In this document: positions 8,724-17,300 of the stretch, in pieces | Numbering within the stretch: position 1 is the stretch's first letter | Layout of the letters: every line of letters begins with the position of its first letter | Source: a bacterium A37T11 | GTDB lineage: Bacteria; Bacteroidota; Bacteroidia; Sphingobacteriales; Sphingobacteriaceae | Length of the DNA: 64,000 bases | Direction of reading: 5' to 3' | Assembly: GCA_900109895.1 (NCBI GenBank) | Contig: FOBR01000006.1 | Span: 1-64,000, forward strand | Position numbers and translations under genes: made by a program | The notes under the pieces: generated by a model | Told to the model about the DNA's origin: nothing | What the model saw: only the letters and a program-made list of their open reading frames with translations | Database searches by the model: none

Positions 8724-10494
8724 TTATTCATTTCTAAGGCTCTCTACCGGGTTGGCGATAGCCGCCCGGATGGCCTGGAAACTGATGGTAATAAAAGCGA
8801 TCAACGTCGCGATCAGCACGGCTATGCCAAAGATCCACCAGCTCATGCTCACCCGGTAAGCATAGTCCTGCAGCCAGGCATCTACAGCTATCCAGGCCAG
8901 CGGTAAGGCCAATAATGCGGCAACCAGCACGTATTTCAAAAAGTCCGCAGACAACATGGCGCCGATGTGCTGCACGGAAGCGCCCAATACTTTCCGGATC
9001 CCTATTTCCTTCACCCTTGTTTTTGCTGAGTAAGACGCCAGACCGAACAATCCGAGGCAGGAAATAAATACGGCCAGGCCCGCCAATACGCCGACTATCG
9101 TACTTACCTGTGCATCCGCGCGGTATACTTCCGCAAAATGCTCGTCCAAAAACTGGTATTCAAACGGATGGTCCGGAAAGCTGCACTGCCAGACATACTG
9201 AATAAACGGGAGTGCCTCTTTGGCATGCTGGCCGCTTATCTTTATGGAAAGATTGCTGAAACCCCACTCTTTTTGATTGAACAGAAACATCGTTTCGATG
9301 GCATGATGCAGGGAATTGAAGTTAAAATCCTTTGCGATACCCACAATGGTACCCAACGAATCGAAGCCAAAATTCGGCAATTGGAGCCGGCGCTGGATCA
9401 GGTTATTTACGACAGGCAACAATGTCTCCACCAGAATAAGCGCAATAAACAGGGCGATCAATGAAAGCAGCAACGATTCTCCGATGAACTGTGCACCCAA
9501 TTGCCATCGATGGGCACCCACAGACTTCCGCACGCCGACCTCTCTGGCCCGTTCTGCCGAACGAGCCGTAGAAAGGTTCATGAAGTTGATGCACGCAATC
9601 GCCAATACGATTAAAGCTATACCAAAAAACATACTGGTATACGTTTTATCAAATTTCTGGTAATTGACATAATCCAATCCGATATCGGTGGCATTGGCAT
9701 GTACATCCCGCAACGGCAAGAGGAACAATTCGTAGAATTTCCAGCCTTCCCCCCGGAGACATATACTTTTTTAAATAACCTGGGAATTGCTTCTCCAAAG
9801 CAGCTACATCTGTGCCCGGCGATAACTCCACATAGGTATTAAGCCAATTGCCGCCCCAATTGTCTTTCCAATTTGGCTGATAGATGGTACTAAAGGAAAA
9901 CAGGCCGTCAAACTGAATTTGGGAGTTTTGCGGTACGTCTTCCAGAATACCTGTCACTACGAAGCTGGTCGTATCCCCGGCATAATGGGTCAGTGTTTTG
10001 CCTAGGGCCTCCTCTTTGCCAAACATCTTTTCTGCTCTGGATTTTGTAAGGACCACACTATTGGGCTTTTGCAGCATGGTAGCCGGGTTCCCTTTGACCA
10101 GCTTAAAGTCAAACAACTGCAAAAAGGTGGAATCTACAAAAAGCATCTGAGGGAAGTACACCTGTTTCTCGCCATAGGTCAGCGGATATTTTTGCCGCCA
10201 GCTGAGCCGGGTGAAGTTTTTTATCTCCGGGAATTCACTTTTTAAGGTAGGCCCCATGGGAAACATGGATAACGCCACTTTCTGAGATGACAACATCCCT
10301 TCAAATTTCTGCACTTCATTCAGGCGGTAAATGTTCTTTGAATGAAAATTATCAAAACTACGTTCATAAAAAACAAACAGCAGGATTATCAGGCTAGCGG
10401 CTATGCCGATAGCCAAGCCCGAAATATTAATAAACGAATAACCTTTGGACTTCCAAAGGTTCCGCCAGGCTATTTTAATATAGTTCTTTATCAT
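8724..10494 (-). pseudogene. decayed MacB/FtsX permease (frameshift plus internal deletion)
   Basis: The gene starts at the ATG at 10494 (MIKNYIKIAWRNLWKSKGYS). It keeps a normal N-terminal membrane segment and first periplasmic domain, up to FPGYLKKYMSPG. A frame change follows in a six-C run at 9749-9754. In the new frame the protein resumes as WKFYELFLLPLRDV, then the FtsX motif INFMNLSTARSAERAREVG. A second lesion is an in-frame deletion: near 9370, LPNFGFDS runs straight into GTIVGIAKDFNFNSL. About 200 residues (membrane segments 3-4 and most of the second periplasmic domain) are therefore missing. The C-terminal block (KEIGIRKVLGA, NPVESLRNE) is complete. The total is about 590 codons against roughly 800 in intact relatives. 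It lies 30 bp after the next decayed permease in the same direction. Confidence 0.85.
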
Positions 10495-10524
10495 AAAATC
10501 TCCTTTTCGCTTTATGCTCAATAA

Positions 10525-12904
10525 TCACTCATTCCTAAGTGACCTGATTGGATTTTCCCGCGCAGCCCTGACCGTAAGCGAGCTGATTACCGCTAGCGCA
10601 ATGAAAATGGCTATCATCCCTGCAACGGCAAAAAACCACCAACTTAGACTGATATGATAGGCAAAATTGTCCAACCATTTATACATAAAAAACCAAGTTA
10701 TTGGAGTAGCGATTAGGATGGAGATAACTACCAATTTTATAAAATCTGCCGATAATAATTTTACAATACCTGTGATGCTTGATCCCAATACCTTCCGCAC
10801 GCCAATTTCCCTGTAACGCTGTGTTGTATTGTAGGACACAAGTCCAAATAAGCCTAAGCAAGAAATAATAATGGCTAATACGGCAAAATTGAGAAAAATA
10901 CTGCCGAAGCGGTTTTCACTCTTATATTGACGGTTGAAGTATTCGTCTGCAAAGTAGTATTCAAATGGCCGGTTCGGGATCATTTCCTGCCATTTTTTCT
11001 CAATAGCTTTTAGTGTAGAGGCTACATATTTACCGTCAATCTTGACAGAAACCAAATCGCTTGATCCCGTATTGTATTGCATGCTCAGGGGTTCAATTTT
11101 GGACTGCAAAGATTTAAAATGAAAATCTTTGACCACCCCTATGATCTACCCTTCTGCCCCATTGTGAAAATCGCTTGCCAATGGCTTCTTTCGGGGATGT
11201 GTAACCTAATAAACGGACGGCGCTTTCAATAATGATTAAAGCTTTGGCCGTATCTGTACCAAACTCTTTGGAAAATGCCCTGCCTGCTACCATGTGGATT
11301 TTGTACTGCGGAATATAATCGTCATCCACATAATACAAAGACAAGCTGCATACCTACAAATCGCCTTTATTGTTCTCTAGTTCTGAATATGCGATCGCAT
11401 TTCCTCCTCCGGGAACCGAAGAAGATTGTGAACTTGACAGTACACCCGGTAGATTGGTCAGCGCTTCTTTTAATAACTCACTTTTGGCATCGCCATCAGT
11501 CTGTAGCACCAGCATTTGGTCTTTGCTATATCCAAGGTCCTGATCGCGCATAAAACCCAATTGGCTGGAAACGATCATCGTACCGGCAATAAGTGCGATA
11601 GACACGACAAATTGAATGATCACAAGCGATTTCCGCAAAAACTGTCCCTTTGCATTGGAAGAAAATTTACCTTTCAATACAGTTACGGGGTTAAAGGAAG
11701 AAAGGACCACCGCAGGATAAATGCCCGCCAGCAAGCCAAAACAAATGGACAATAAAAATAAAATCCCTATATAAATGGGTTCATGAAACAACCCTGCGCT
11801 GATCTGTTTACCCACTATATCATTAAAATAAGGAATAATAAGCCAGCAAAGTAGTATAGCTATTACAAATGAAAGCAGGCAGATCAAAATAGACTCGCTG
11901 AGGAATTGCCGCATGATCTGGTTTCGGTAGGCACCGACCACTTTACCTAATCCCACTTCTTTGGCCCGTTCAAGCGCCCTTGCAGTGGACAAGTTAATGA
12001 AATTAATAGGCGACCAGCAAGACAAAGATGGCTATAATGGAAAAAATATAGACATTGTTAATGTTTCCGGTTTCAAAACCTTCCGTCCGGTCGGAGCGCA
12101 GGTAAACATCCCTAAAAGGCTCTAGCGCTAAATTATATTGCATTTTTTGTTTGTACATCATCTCCCCTACCCTCGTTTTCAGGAAACCAGGAAATTTGGC
12201 TTCCAGAGACGCTGAATTGGTGTTAGGTTTGAGCAACAAGTACGTGATTACGCCAAAATTTGACAATTGGTTCTCCAGTGTATCCTTAAAGGTGTGAGAC
12301 ATGGTTGACATGGAAGCCAGCATATCTGCTTTAAACTGTGAATTTTCTGGCATATCCATCATAATTCCCGTTATTTTCACCGGAAAGGAACGATCGGTTA
12401 TCAACAAGCTTTTTCCCATGGGGTTTTCGTTCCCGAAATATTTTTTTGCGCTTGACTTGGATATCACCATGCTCAGTGGTTCCACCAAAGCTGTTTTGGG
12501 ATTTCCGGCTATTAAGGGAAAGTCAAAGATGTTAAACAAGGTGGAGTCTGCTAGGAAAAACCGGCTTTCCTGAAATTTTATGTCGTCCTTCCGCACTAAG
12601 AAGCTATTCTGGGCTAGGCGGACATATTTTTCTACTTCCGGAAAATCTTTGGCAACATAGGCCCCATTGGTCCTGAGGTAACCGCTAAGTGCAGTTTATC
12701 AGAAGGAGTGTTGATATCGCAGGCTAATCGGTATAACCGGTCGGCTTTACTGTGAAAATTATCATAACTAAGTTCAAAATGAACATAAATAGCAATCAGG
12801 AAACAGGCAGTCATTCACACCGCCAAACCAAAAATATTGATCGCAGAAAACCCTTTAGTTTTCCAGATATGGCGCCAGGCAATTTTGAGATAGTTCTTTA
12901 ACAT
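10525..12904 (-). pseudogene. decayed MacB/FtsX permease with at least five lesions
   Basis: The gene is near full length (about 793 codons) but broken. From the ATG at 12904 it reads MLKNYLKIAWRHIWKTKGFS, then meets TGA at about 12815-12817 inside the first membrane segment. There is a frame change in the GPMG region near 12650, another near 12010-12025 at the start of INFINLSTARALERAKEVG, a TAG at about 11351-11353, and a further frame change near 11130, just before VKDFHFKSLQSKIEP. The C-terminal FtsX block (REIGVRKVLGS, NPIRSLRNE) is intact. Several independent lesions in two adjacent genes, with clean genes all around, argue for real decay and not sequencing error. It follows the ATPase gene by 48 bp and was probably cotranscribed with it. 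Confidence 0.9.
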
Positions 12905-12952
12905 ATTATATCCTTGTTATCCACTCATCATTCACCATCCTTCAGTTATTCA

Positions 12953-13627
12953 TTAACCCACTGCCTCCATAATCACCTGCCCATCCAACATTCGTATCAC
13001 CCGGTCAGCATAGCGGGCGTCGTGCTCACTGTGGGTTACCATCACGATGGTTGTTCCCTGCTCATTCAGTTCTGTGAGCAACTGCATGACTTCATTACCA
13101 TTGTTAGAGTCCAGGTTTCCGGTTGGTTCATCCGCCAAAATTAGTTTAGGGTTGTTGACGACGGCACGAGCCACGGCAACCCTTTGTTGTTGCCCACCCG
13201 ATAACTGCTGCGGGAAGTGGTTGCGCCGATGCATGATCTGCACCTTTTCCAGCACCTCTTCCACCTTCTTTTTACGTTCTGCCGCAGGAACCTTGGTATA
13301 GATCAGCGGAAGCTCTACATTTTCAAACACAGTCAACTCATCAATCAAGTTAAAACTTTGAAAGACGAAGCCAATATTGTGCTTACGCAAATCCGAACGT
13401 TTACGTTCGTTGAATTTAGCTACTTCAATGTTATTAAATAGATAACTGCCTTCATCCACATCATCCAGTAAACCAACGATGTTTAGCAATGTAGACTTTC
13501 CACATCCGGATGGACCCATCACTGCCACAAATTCACCTTCTTTTACGTGAATGCTCAGGTTATTGAGCGCTACCGTCTCTACTTCCTCAGTCCGGTAAAA
13601 TTTTTGAAGATTTGCTATTTTGATCAT
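12953..13627 (-). CDS. MacB/LolD-type ABC transporter ATP-binding protein
   Basis: ATPase subunit that would power the FtsX-type permeases of this locus at the inner membrane. It has 224 residues from the start MIKIANLQKFYRTEE at 13627; an upstream in-frame extension exists but family alignment favours this start. Walker A is GPSGCGKST (about 38-46), the Q-loop VFQSFN (about 88), the signature LSGGQQQR (about 142), Walker B LILADEPTG (about 162), and the H-loop lies in VTHSEH. All ATPase motifs are complete although the two permeases directly behind it are dead. It is the only MacB-type ATPase seen in the locus, so it probably serves several permeases. Upstream lie two palindromes (13774-13810) and a TAACTTTG box on the minus strand near 13690 resembling the Bacteroidota -7 element. 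Confidence 0.93.
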   Translation of the reverse strand: MIKIANLQKFYRTEEVETVALNNLSIHVKEGEFVAVMGPSGCGKSTLLNIVGLLDDVDEGSYLFNNIEVAKFNERKRSDLRKHNIGFVFQSFNLIDELTVFENVELPLIYTKVPAAERKKKVEEVLEKVQIMHRRNHFPQQLSGGQQQRVAVARAVVNNPKLILADEPTGNLDSNNGNEVMQLLTELNEQGTTIVMVTHSEHDARYADRVIRMLDGQVIMEAVG

Positions 13628-13773
13628 ATTTTTTATTGTTAAAGCCAAGACGCACTGTGGCAATATATAGCCTAGTGTTTAACACCCAAAGTTAATGACA
13701 CATAGCCGATAATCATTCCAAAAGTTTAAGTTTATGGATATCAAAAACTTAAATTACCAGGATTATATATACA

Positions 13774-13810
13774 TGTCCGATATCGAACACTACCTGTGCG
13801 CTAGTGAACA
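13774..13810. promoter_or_regulatory. paired 16-bp palindromes, predicted activator sites upstream of the ATPase
   Basis: Site 1, TGTCCGATATCGAACA (13774-13789), and site 2, TGTGCGCTAGTGAACA (13795-13810), have centres 21 bp apart, two helical turns. They lie about 147-183 bp upstream of the ATPase start at 13627, in the gap behind the zinc-ribbon gene. The same consensus and the same 21-bp spacing recur at 21030-21066. No -24/-12 promoter with the standard spacing was found between the sites and the gene. Confidence 0.65.
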
Positions 13811-13841
13811 GGTTTCTGCCAGCAGAAATAATGCATTCTAT

Positions 13842-14960
13842 TCAGCCGCCGGCAACCAAGTAAATTATGAGTACAATCAGAATGACAACCAATACCGCAA
13901 AGATTATTTTTAAGGCACTATAAGGCCGTTCACCAATCACCTCGCCGGTAGTGGCATTGATGGCTATTTGGTAAACTTTGTTTTTAAATTGATAGGCACT
14001 GATCCAAATAGGAAGCAGGTTATATTTTAGTTTTATGTGGTTATATGTACTTTCATGATCACTAATTTGTTGCTCATCTCCACCAATATCATTGTAGATA
14101 GCTGAAATAATGGTATCCTCCATTTTCCTTTTAGCGATGTTAAGTCCTGCAACAGCATCAATACGGTAGGTTTCAGACCGGAAGCCACTTATATACCGTT
14201 CATCAAATACCTGTAATTTATCCAGCTGCCATGGTTCCAGTTTATCAGCTACATTCCGGGAAAGACTGTTGCTTGCTAAGACGAGAACATCTTTAAAACT
14301 ACAGGATACGCGACCAGAAACCGGATACCACCTGGTTCGCTGCACCTGCCTGGTCCGTGTCACGGTTTTACCATTTTCCTCGGTTGTATACGACTCTGTA
14401 CCCCAGTAGTGAATTCCCTGTTGACCGTCATAGCTCGTCTCGGTTTCTGTATCATAGGCCCAATGTGGCAAATACATCCCTACAAAATGATCCCGTTGTA
14501 TCTGCTTAACGTTTTTGATCAGCGTACTGGGCGCAAACCAGAGGGCGCTCATCCAATTTGACAAGCGTTCTTCCGCTTCTTTGGCTTTTAATAAGAATGG
14601 AAGGATATAATGCGGTCGTAGCAATTGTTCATTTTTCGCTGTGGATACAACCAACGGTGAATTGCAAAAAGCACATAATTCGGAGGTTATCCCATCGGGA
14701 AGACTCGTTTGGGCACCGCACTGCCGGCACTGCACCACCCGTATTTCTATTTTGTTTTCAGGTTGCAGCGAATTTCCTGCAATAAACGCTTCATAATCCA
14801 ACGCTTGAATATCATCCGGATTTGTTTGTTCAATTTCATTGATCGTGCCACAATACGAACATTTTAACTGAAAAGTACCTGGCTCATATTGCAAGGTGGC
14901 CCCACAGTTATGACAGGAAAGCGTGTGGTTGAGATCGGTATTCTTGTCTTTAAAAGACAT
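13842..14960 (-). CDS. double zinc-ribbon membrane protein, YdjG-like (372 aa)
   Basis: Predicted membrane-anchored protein. The first zinc ribbon (CHNCG ... CSYCG, about residues 16-38) is TFIIB-like. The second is CRQCG ... CAFC (about 78-100). A long middle domain follows, containing KAKEAEERLSNWM and HFVGMYLPHWAYD. One membrane segment lies at the extreme C-terminus (about 347-370), so most of the protein should face the cytoplasm. The layout matches the YdjG-type proteins of the Bacillus PSP-like YdjFGHI membrane-stress module; that name is an inference from architecture. It is the second of two tandem paralogues, 9 bp after the first, and lies downstream of an SPFH protein gene. It differs from its paralogue by an inserted segment with TTEENGKTVTRTRQVQR. 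Confidence 0.7.
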   Translation of the reverse strand: MSFKDKNTDLNHTLSCHNCGATLQYEPGTFQLKCSYCGTINEIEQTNPDDIQALDYEAFIAGNSLQPENKIEIRVVQCRQCGAQTSLPDGITSELCAFCNSPLVVSTAKNEQLLRPHYILPFLLKAKEAEERLSNWMSALWFAPSTLIKNVKQIQRDHFVGMYLPHWAYDTETETSYDGQQGIHYWGTESYTTEENGKTVTRTRQVQRTRWYPVSGRVSCSFKDVLVLASNSLSRNVADKLEPWQLDKLQVFDERYISGFRSETYRIDAVAGLNIAKRKMEDTIISAIYNDIGGDEQQISDHESTYNHIKLKYNLLPIWISAYQFKNKVYQIAINATTGEVIGERPYSALKIIFAVLVVILIVLIIYLVAGG

Positions 14961-14969
14961 ATTAAGTTA

Positions 14970-16055
14970 TTAAATATATTGGTGTATATAGAAATAAATG
15001 GCCATCGCTACCAGAAATCCCAATACCCCAAAAGCTATTTTGATGGTACTGTAAGGCCGATCACCAATGACCCGGCCAGTTGAAGCATTAATAGCCACCT
15101 GATACACTTTGTTTTTAAATTGAAAAGCACTGATCCAAATTGGAAGGAGGCAATATTTCAGTTTTACCTGTTTAATGGTACTTTTATGGTTATCGATAAG
15201 TTGCTCATCCCCGCCAATATCTGCTTGTATAGATTGAATAATTTGTTTTTCGAATTTTTCTTTGGCAATTTCCAACCCAGCGACAGCATCTATACGATAC
15301 GTTTCTGAGCGCAAACCACTTAAATAGCGTTCATCAAAAATCTGCAATTTGTCCAGTTGCCAGGGTTCCAATTCATCTGCTACTTTTCTGGATAGGCTTT
15401 TGCTCGCCAATACAAGCACATTTTCATATTTGAGGGAAAGATCATTAGCTACTTGATACCACCTGGTGCGTTTTCCCAGCAATTTATTTGCCAGAAAACC
15501 CGGGTGAACACCCTTTTTGCCATGGTAATGAATGTCCGTTTCAGCATTATAGGCCCAATGAGGCAAGTATATCCCTACAAAATGATCACGTTGTATTTCT
15601 TTGACATTTTTGATAAGCGCATTGGGTGCAAACCACAGTTTACCTATCCATGTTGATAAATGACTTTCTGCTTCTTTGGCTTTTATTAAAAATGGCAATA
15701 TATAATGAGGACGCAATAATTGCTCATTTTTTGCCAGAGAAAGGACTAAAGGCGAACTGCAAAAAACACAAAATTCGGAGGTAACGCTTTCGGGTAAACT
15801 CGTCTGGGCACCGCATTGTTGGCATTGCACCACCAGAGCTTCCATTTGCTCATCTGCACGACGAGCATGTCCTTTTATAAATTCTTCATAATCCAGTGCT
15901 TGTATTTCACCCGTATCTGTATGTTCAATTTCATTGATTGTACCACAATAAGCACAGGTTAGTTGATACGTGCCGGGCGCATATTGCAAGGTTGCCCCAC
16001 AGTCATTGCAGGTAAGAGTGGCGTTTAGATCAGCGTTTTTGCCTTCAAAAGACAT
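14970..16055 (-). CDS. double zinc-ribbon membrane protein, YdjG-like (361 aa)
   Basis: Paralogue of the following gene, with the same order: first zinc ribbon CNDCG ... CAYCG (about 16-38), second zinc ribbon CQQCG ... CVFC (about 78-100), a shared middle domain with HFVGIYLPHWAYN, and a single C-terminal membrane segment (about 335-355). The region around residues 185-205 is shorter than in the paralogue. It lies 6 bp after the SPFH gene and 9 bp before the paralogue, so the three genes form a tight operon. Two non-identical copies suggest either a heteromer or different partners. In the Bacillus system the zinc-ribbon protein helps bring an SPFH protein to the membrane; a similar job here is inference. 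Confidence 0.7.
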   Translation of the reverse strand: MSFEGKNADLNATLTCNDCGATLQYAPGTYQLTCAYCGTINEIEHTDTGEIQALDYEEFIKGHARRADEQMEALVVQCQQCGAQTSLPESVTSEFCVFCSSPLVLSLAKNEQLLRPHYILPFLIKAKEAESHLSTWIGKLWFAPNALIKNVKEIQRDHFVGIYLPHWAYNAETDIHYHGKKGVHPGFLANKLLGKRTRWYQVANDLSLKYENVLVLASKSLSRKVADELEPWQLDKLQIFDERYLSGLRSETYRIDAVAGLEIAKEKFEKQIIQSIQADIGGDEQLIDNHKSTIKQVKLKYCLLPIWISAFQFKNKVYQVAINASTGRVIGDRPYSTIKIAFGVLGFLVAMAIYFYIHQYI

Positions 16056-16061
16056 AACTAC

Positions 16062-17192
16062 TTAATTACGGGGTAATGGTGGAGGCACATGATCAAATAA
16101 TGATTTCAGCACATCTGCTGAATCGGCACTGGCCCAGGTTTCCATACCTGTGGTCCATACAAGCGTATCTTTGGTCAGTTGCCCTGAACTAATCAAGCTT
16201 TTTAATTCTTCCAGGTTATGAGGGCCTGATTGCTGATTATTTGAGGCAACATAAAAGGATATCCCCGCAGGAATGGGTGGTGGTGCACCTGCTCCTGAAA
16301 CTGGGGGCGGCGGATTGCCCTGTATACTATTGTTTTGAAAAATACCGCCCATTTGTGAACCTATGGAAGCCCCTAATCCTACTCCCAAACCAGCACCGAC
16401 TATACCACCGGAACCTGTGTTTTCAGCGCTTTTTTCCATGGCATTTGCCGCCTGAAACTGTGCGTAAGCTCCTAAGTTACCCACAATGCCCATACTACTG
16501 CGTTTATCAAGGGCAGCTTCCACTTCTGATGGTAGCGAAATATTCTCAATCAGGAATTTAGTAAGCTCAAGGCCTAGCTCCGTAAATTCAGGTTTTATCT
16601 TTTCAAAAATGATCTGTGAACATTCATCGTAATTTGCCGCCAAATCAAGTACGGGTATTTTCGATTCGGCGATGGCATCCATGCCTCTGCTTACCGCCAA
16701 ATTGCGCAATTGCTCATTAATATCTTCCACCGTAAAAGTAGGATTGGTGGCCGCAATGATTTTCAAAAATGCTCCCGCCTCCTGCACTTTAAAGGCATAA
16801 CTGCCAAATGCACGCAATCGTACAGGACCAAATTCGTTGTCACGCAGCATAACCGGATTTTTGGTGCCCCACTTCTGGTTGACAAACTGCCGGGTACTCA
16901 CAAAAAACACATCTGCTTTAAATGAACTATTAAATCCATATTTCCATCCTTTTAGCGTAGAAAGAATGGGCATGTTTTGGGTACTTAGCGTATACATACC
17001 CGGAGAAAATACATCCGCTATAGTTCCTTCATTTAAAAATACAGCCACCTGCGATTCGCGCACAGTTAGCTTGGCATTCATCTTTATTTCATTCTGATAT
17101 CTGGGAAATTTCCAAACAATGGTATCCTTGCTGTCATCGACCCATTCAATGATATCTATAAATTCATTCCGAAGTTTATCAAATAATCCCAT
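16062..17192 (-). CDS. SPFH (virion core/YdjI-like) protein with C-terminal GYF_2 domain
   Basis: Predicted peripheral membrane scaffold of the SPFH class. The start is taken at 17192 (MGLFDKLRNEFIDIIEW), the typical beginning of this family; 19 further in-frame upstream residues look like untranslated sequence. The SPFH domain spans about residues 20-240 (VFSPGMYTLSTQNMPIL, then LELTKFLIENISLPSEV). Next come an Ala/Gly-rich stretch and a Pro-rich linker. A GYF_2-like domain covers about 300-360 (FYVASNNQQSGPHNLEEL, with TLVWTTGMETWASA). The protein ends in PPPLPRN. It is the first gene of a three-gene cluster with two zinc-ribbon proteins, the combination seen in PSP-type membrane-stress modules. 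It lies 108 bp behind the permease of the adaptor operon and may be cotranscribed with it. Confidence 0.8.
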   Translation of the reverse strand: MGLFDKLRNEFIDIIEWVDDSKDTIVWKFPRYQNEIKMNAKLTVRESQVAVFLNEGTIADVFSPGMYTLSTQNMPILSTLKGWKYGFNSSFKADVFFVSTRQFVNQKWGTKNPVMLRDNEFGPVRLRAFGSYAFKVQEAGAFLKIIAATNPTFTVEDINEQLRNLAVSRGMDAIAESKIPVLDLAANYDECSQIIFEKIKPEFTELGLELTKFLIENISLPSEVEAALDKRSSMGIVGNLGAYAQFQAANAMEKSAENTGSGGIVGAGLGVGLGASIGSQMGGIFQNNSIQGNPPPPVSGAGAPPPIPAGISFYVASNNQQSGPHNLEELKSLISSGQLTKDTLVWTTGMETWASADSADVLKSLFDHVPPPLPRN

Positions 17193-17300
17193 TCTTCTTG
17201 TTTCAAGTATTTTATGGGATAAATATAGAAAGATTTTTTTAAAAAACAATAACCCCCTAACTACAGGCTCTAGCTTTAGGCTTTAAGCTTATAGTAGTAC

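Noticed and set aside
13650-13690. Candidate -24/-12 promoter for the ATPase (AGGC ... TTGCC on the minus strand)
   Set aside because: GG and GC are separated by 9 bp where sigma-54 promoters need 10; a TAACTTTG housekeeping box nearby is as good an explanation.
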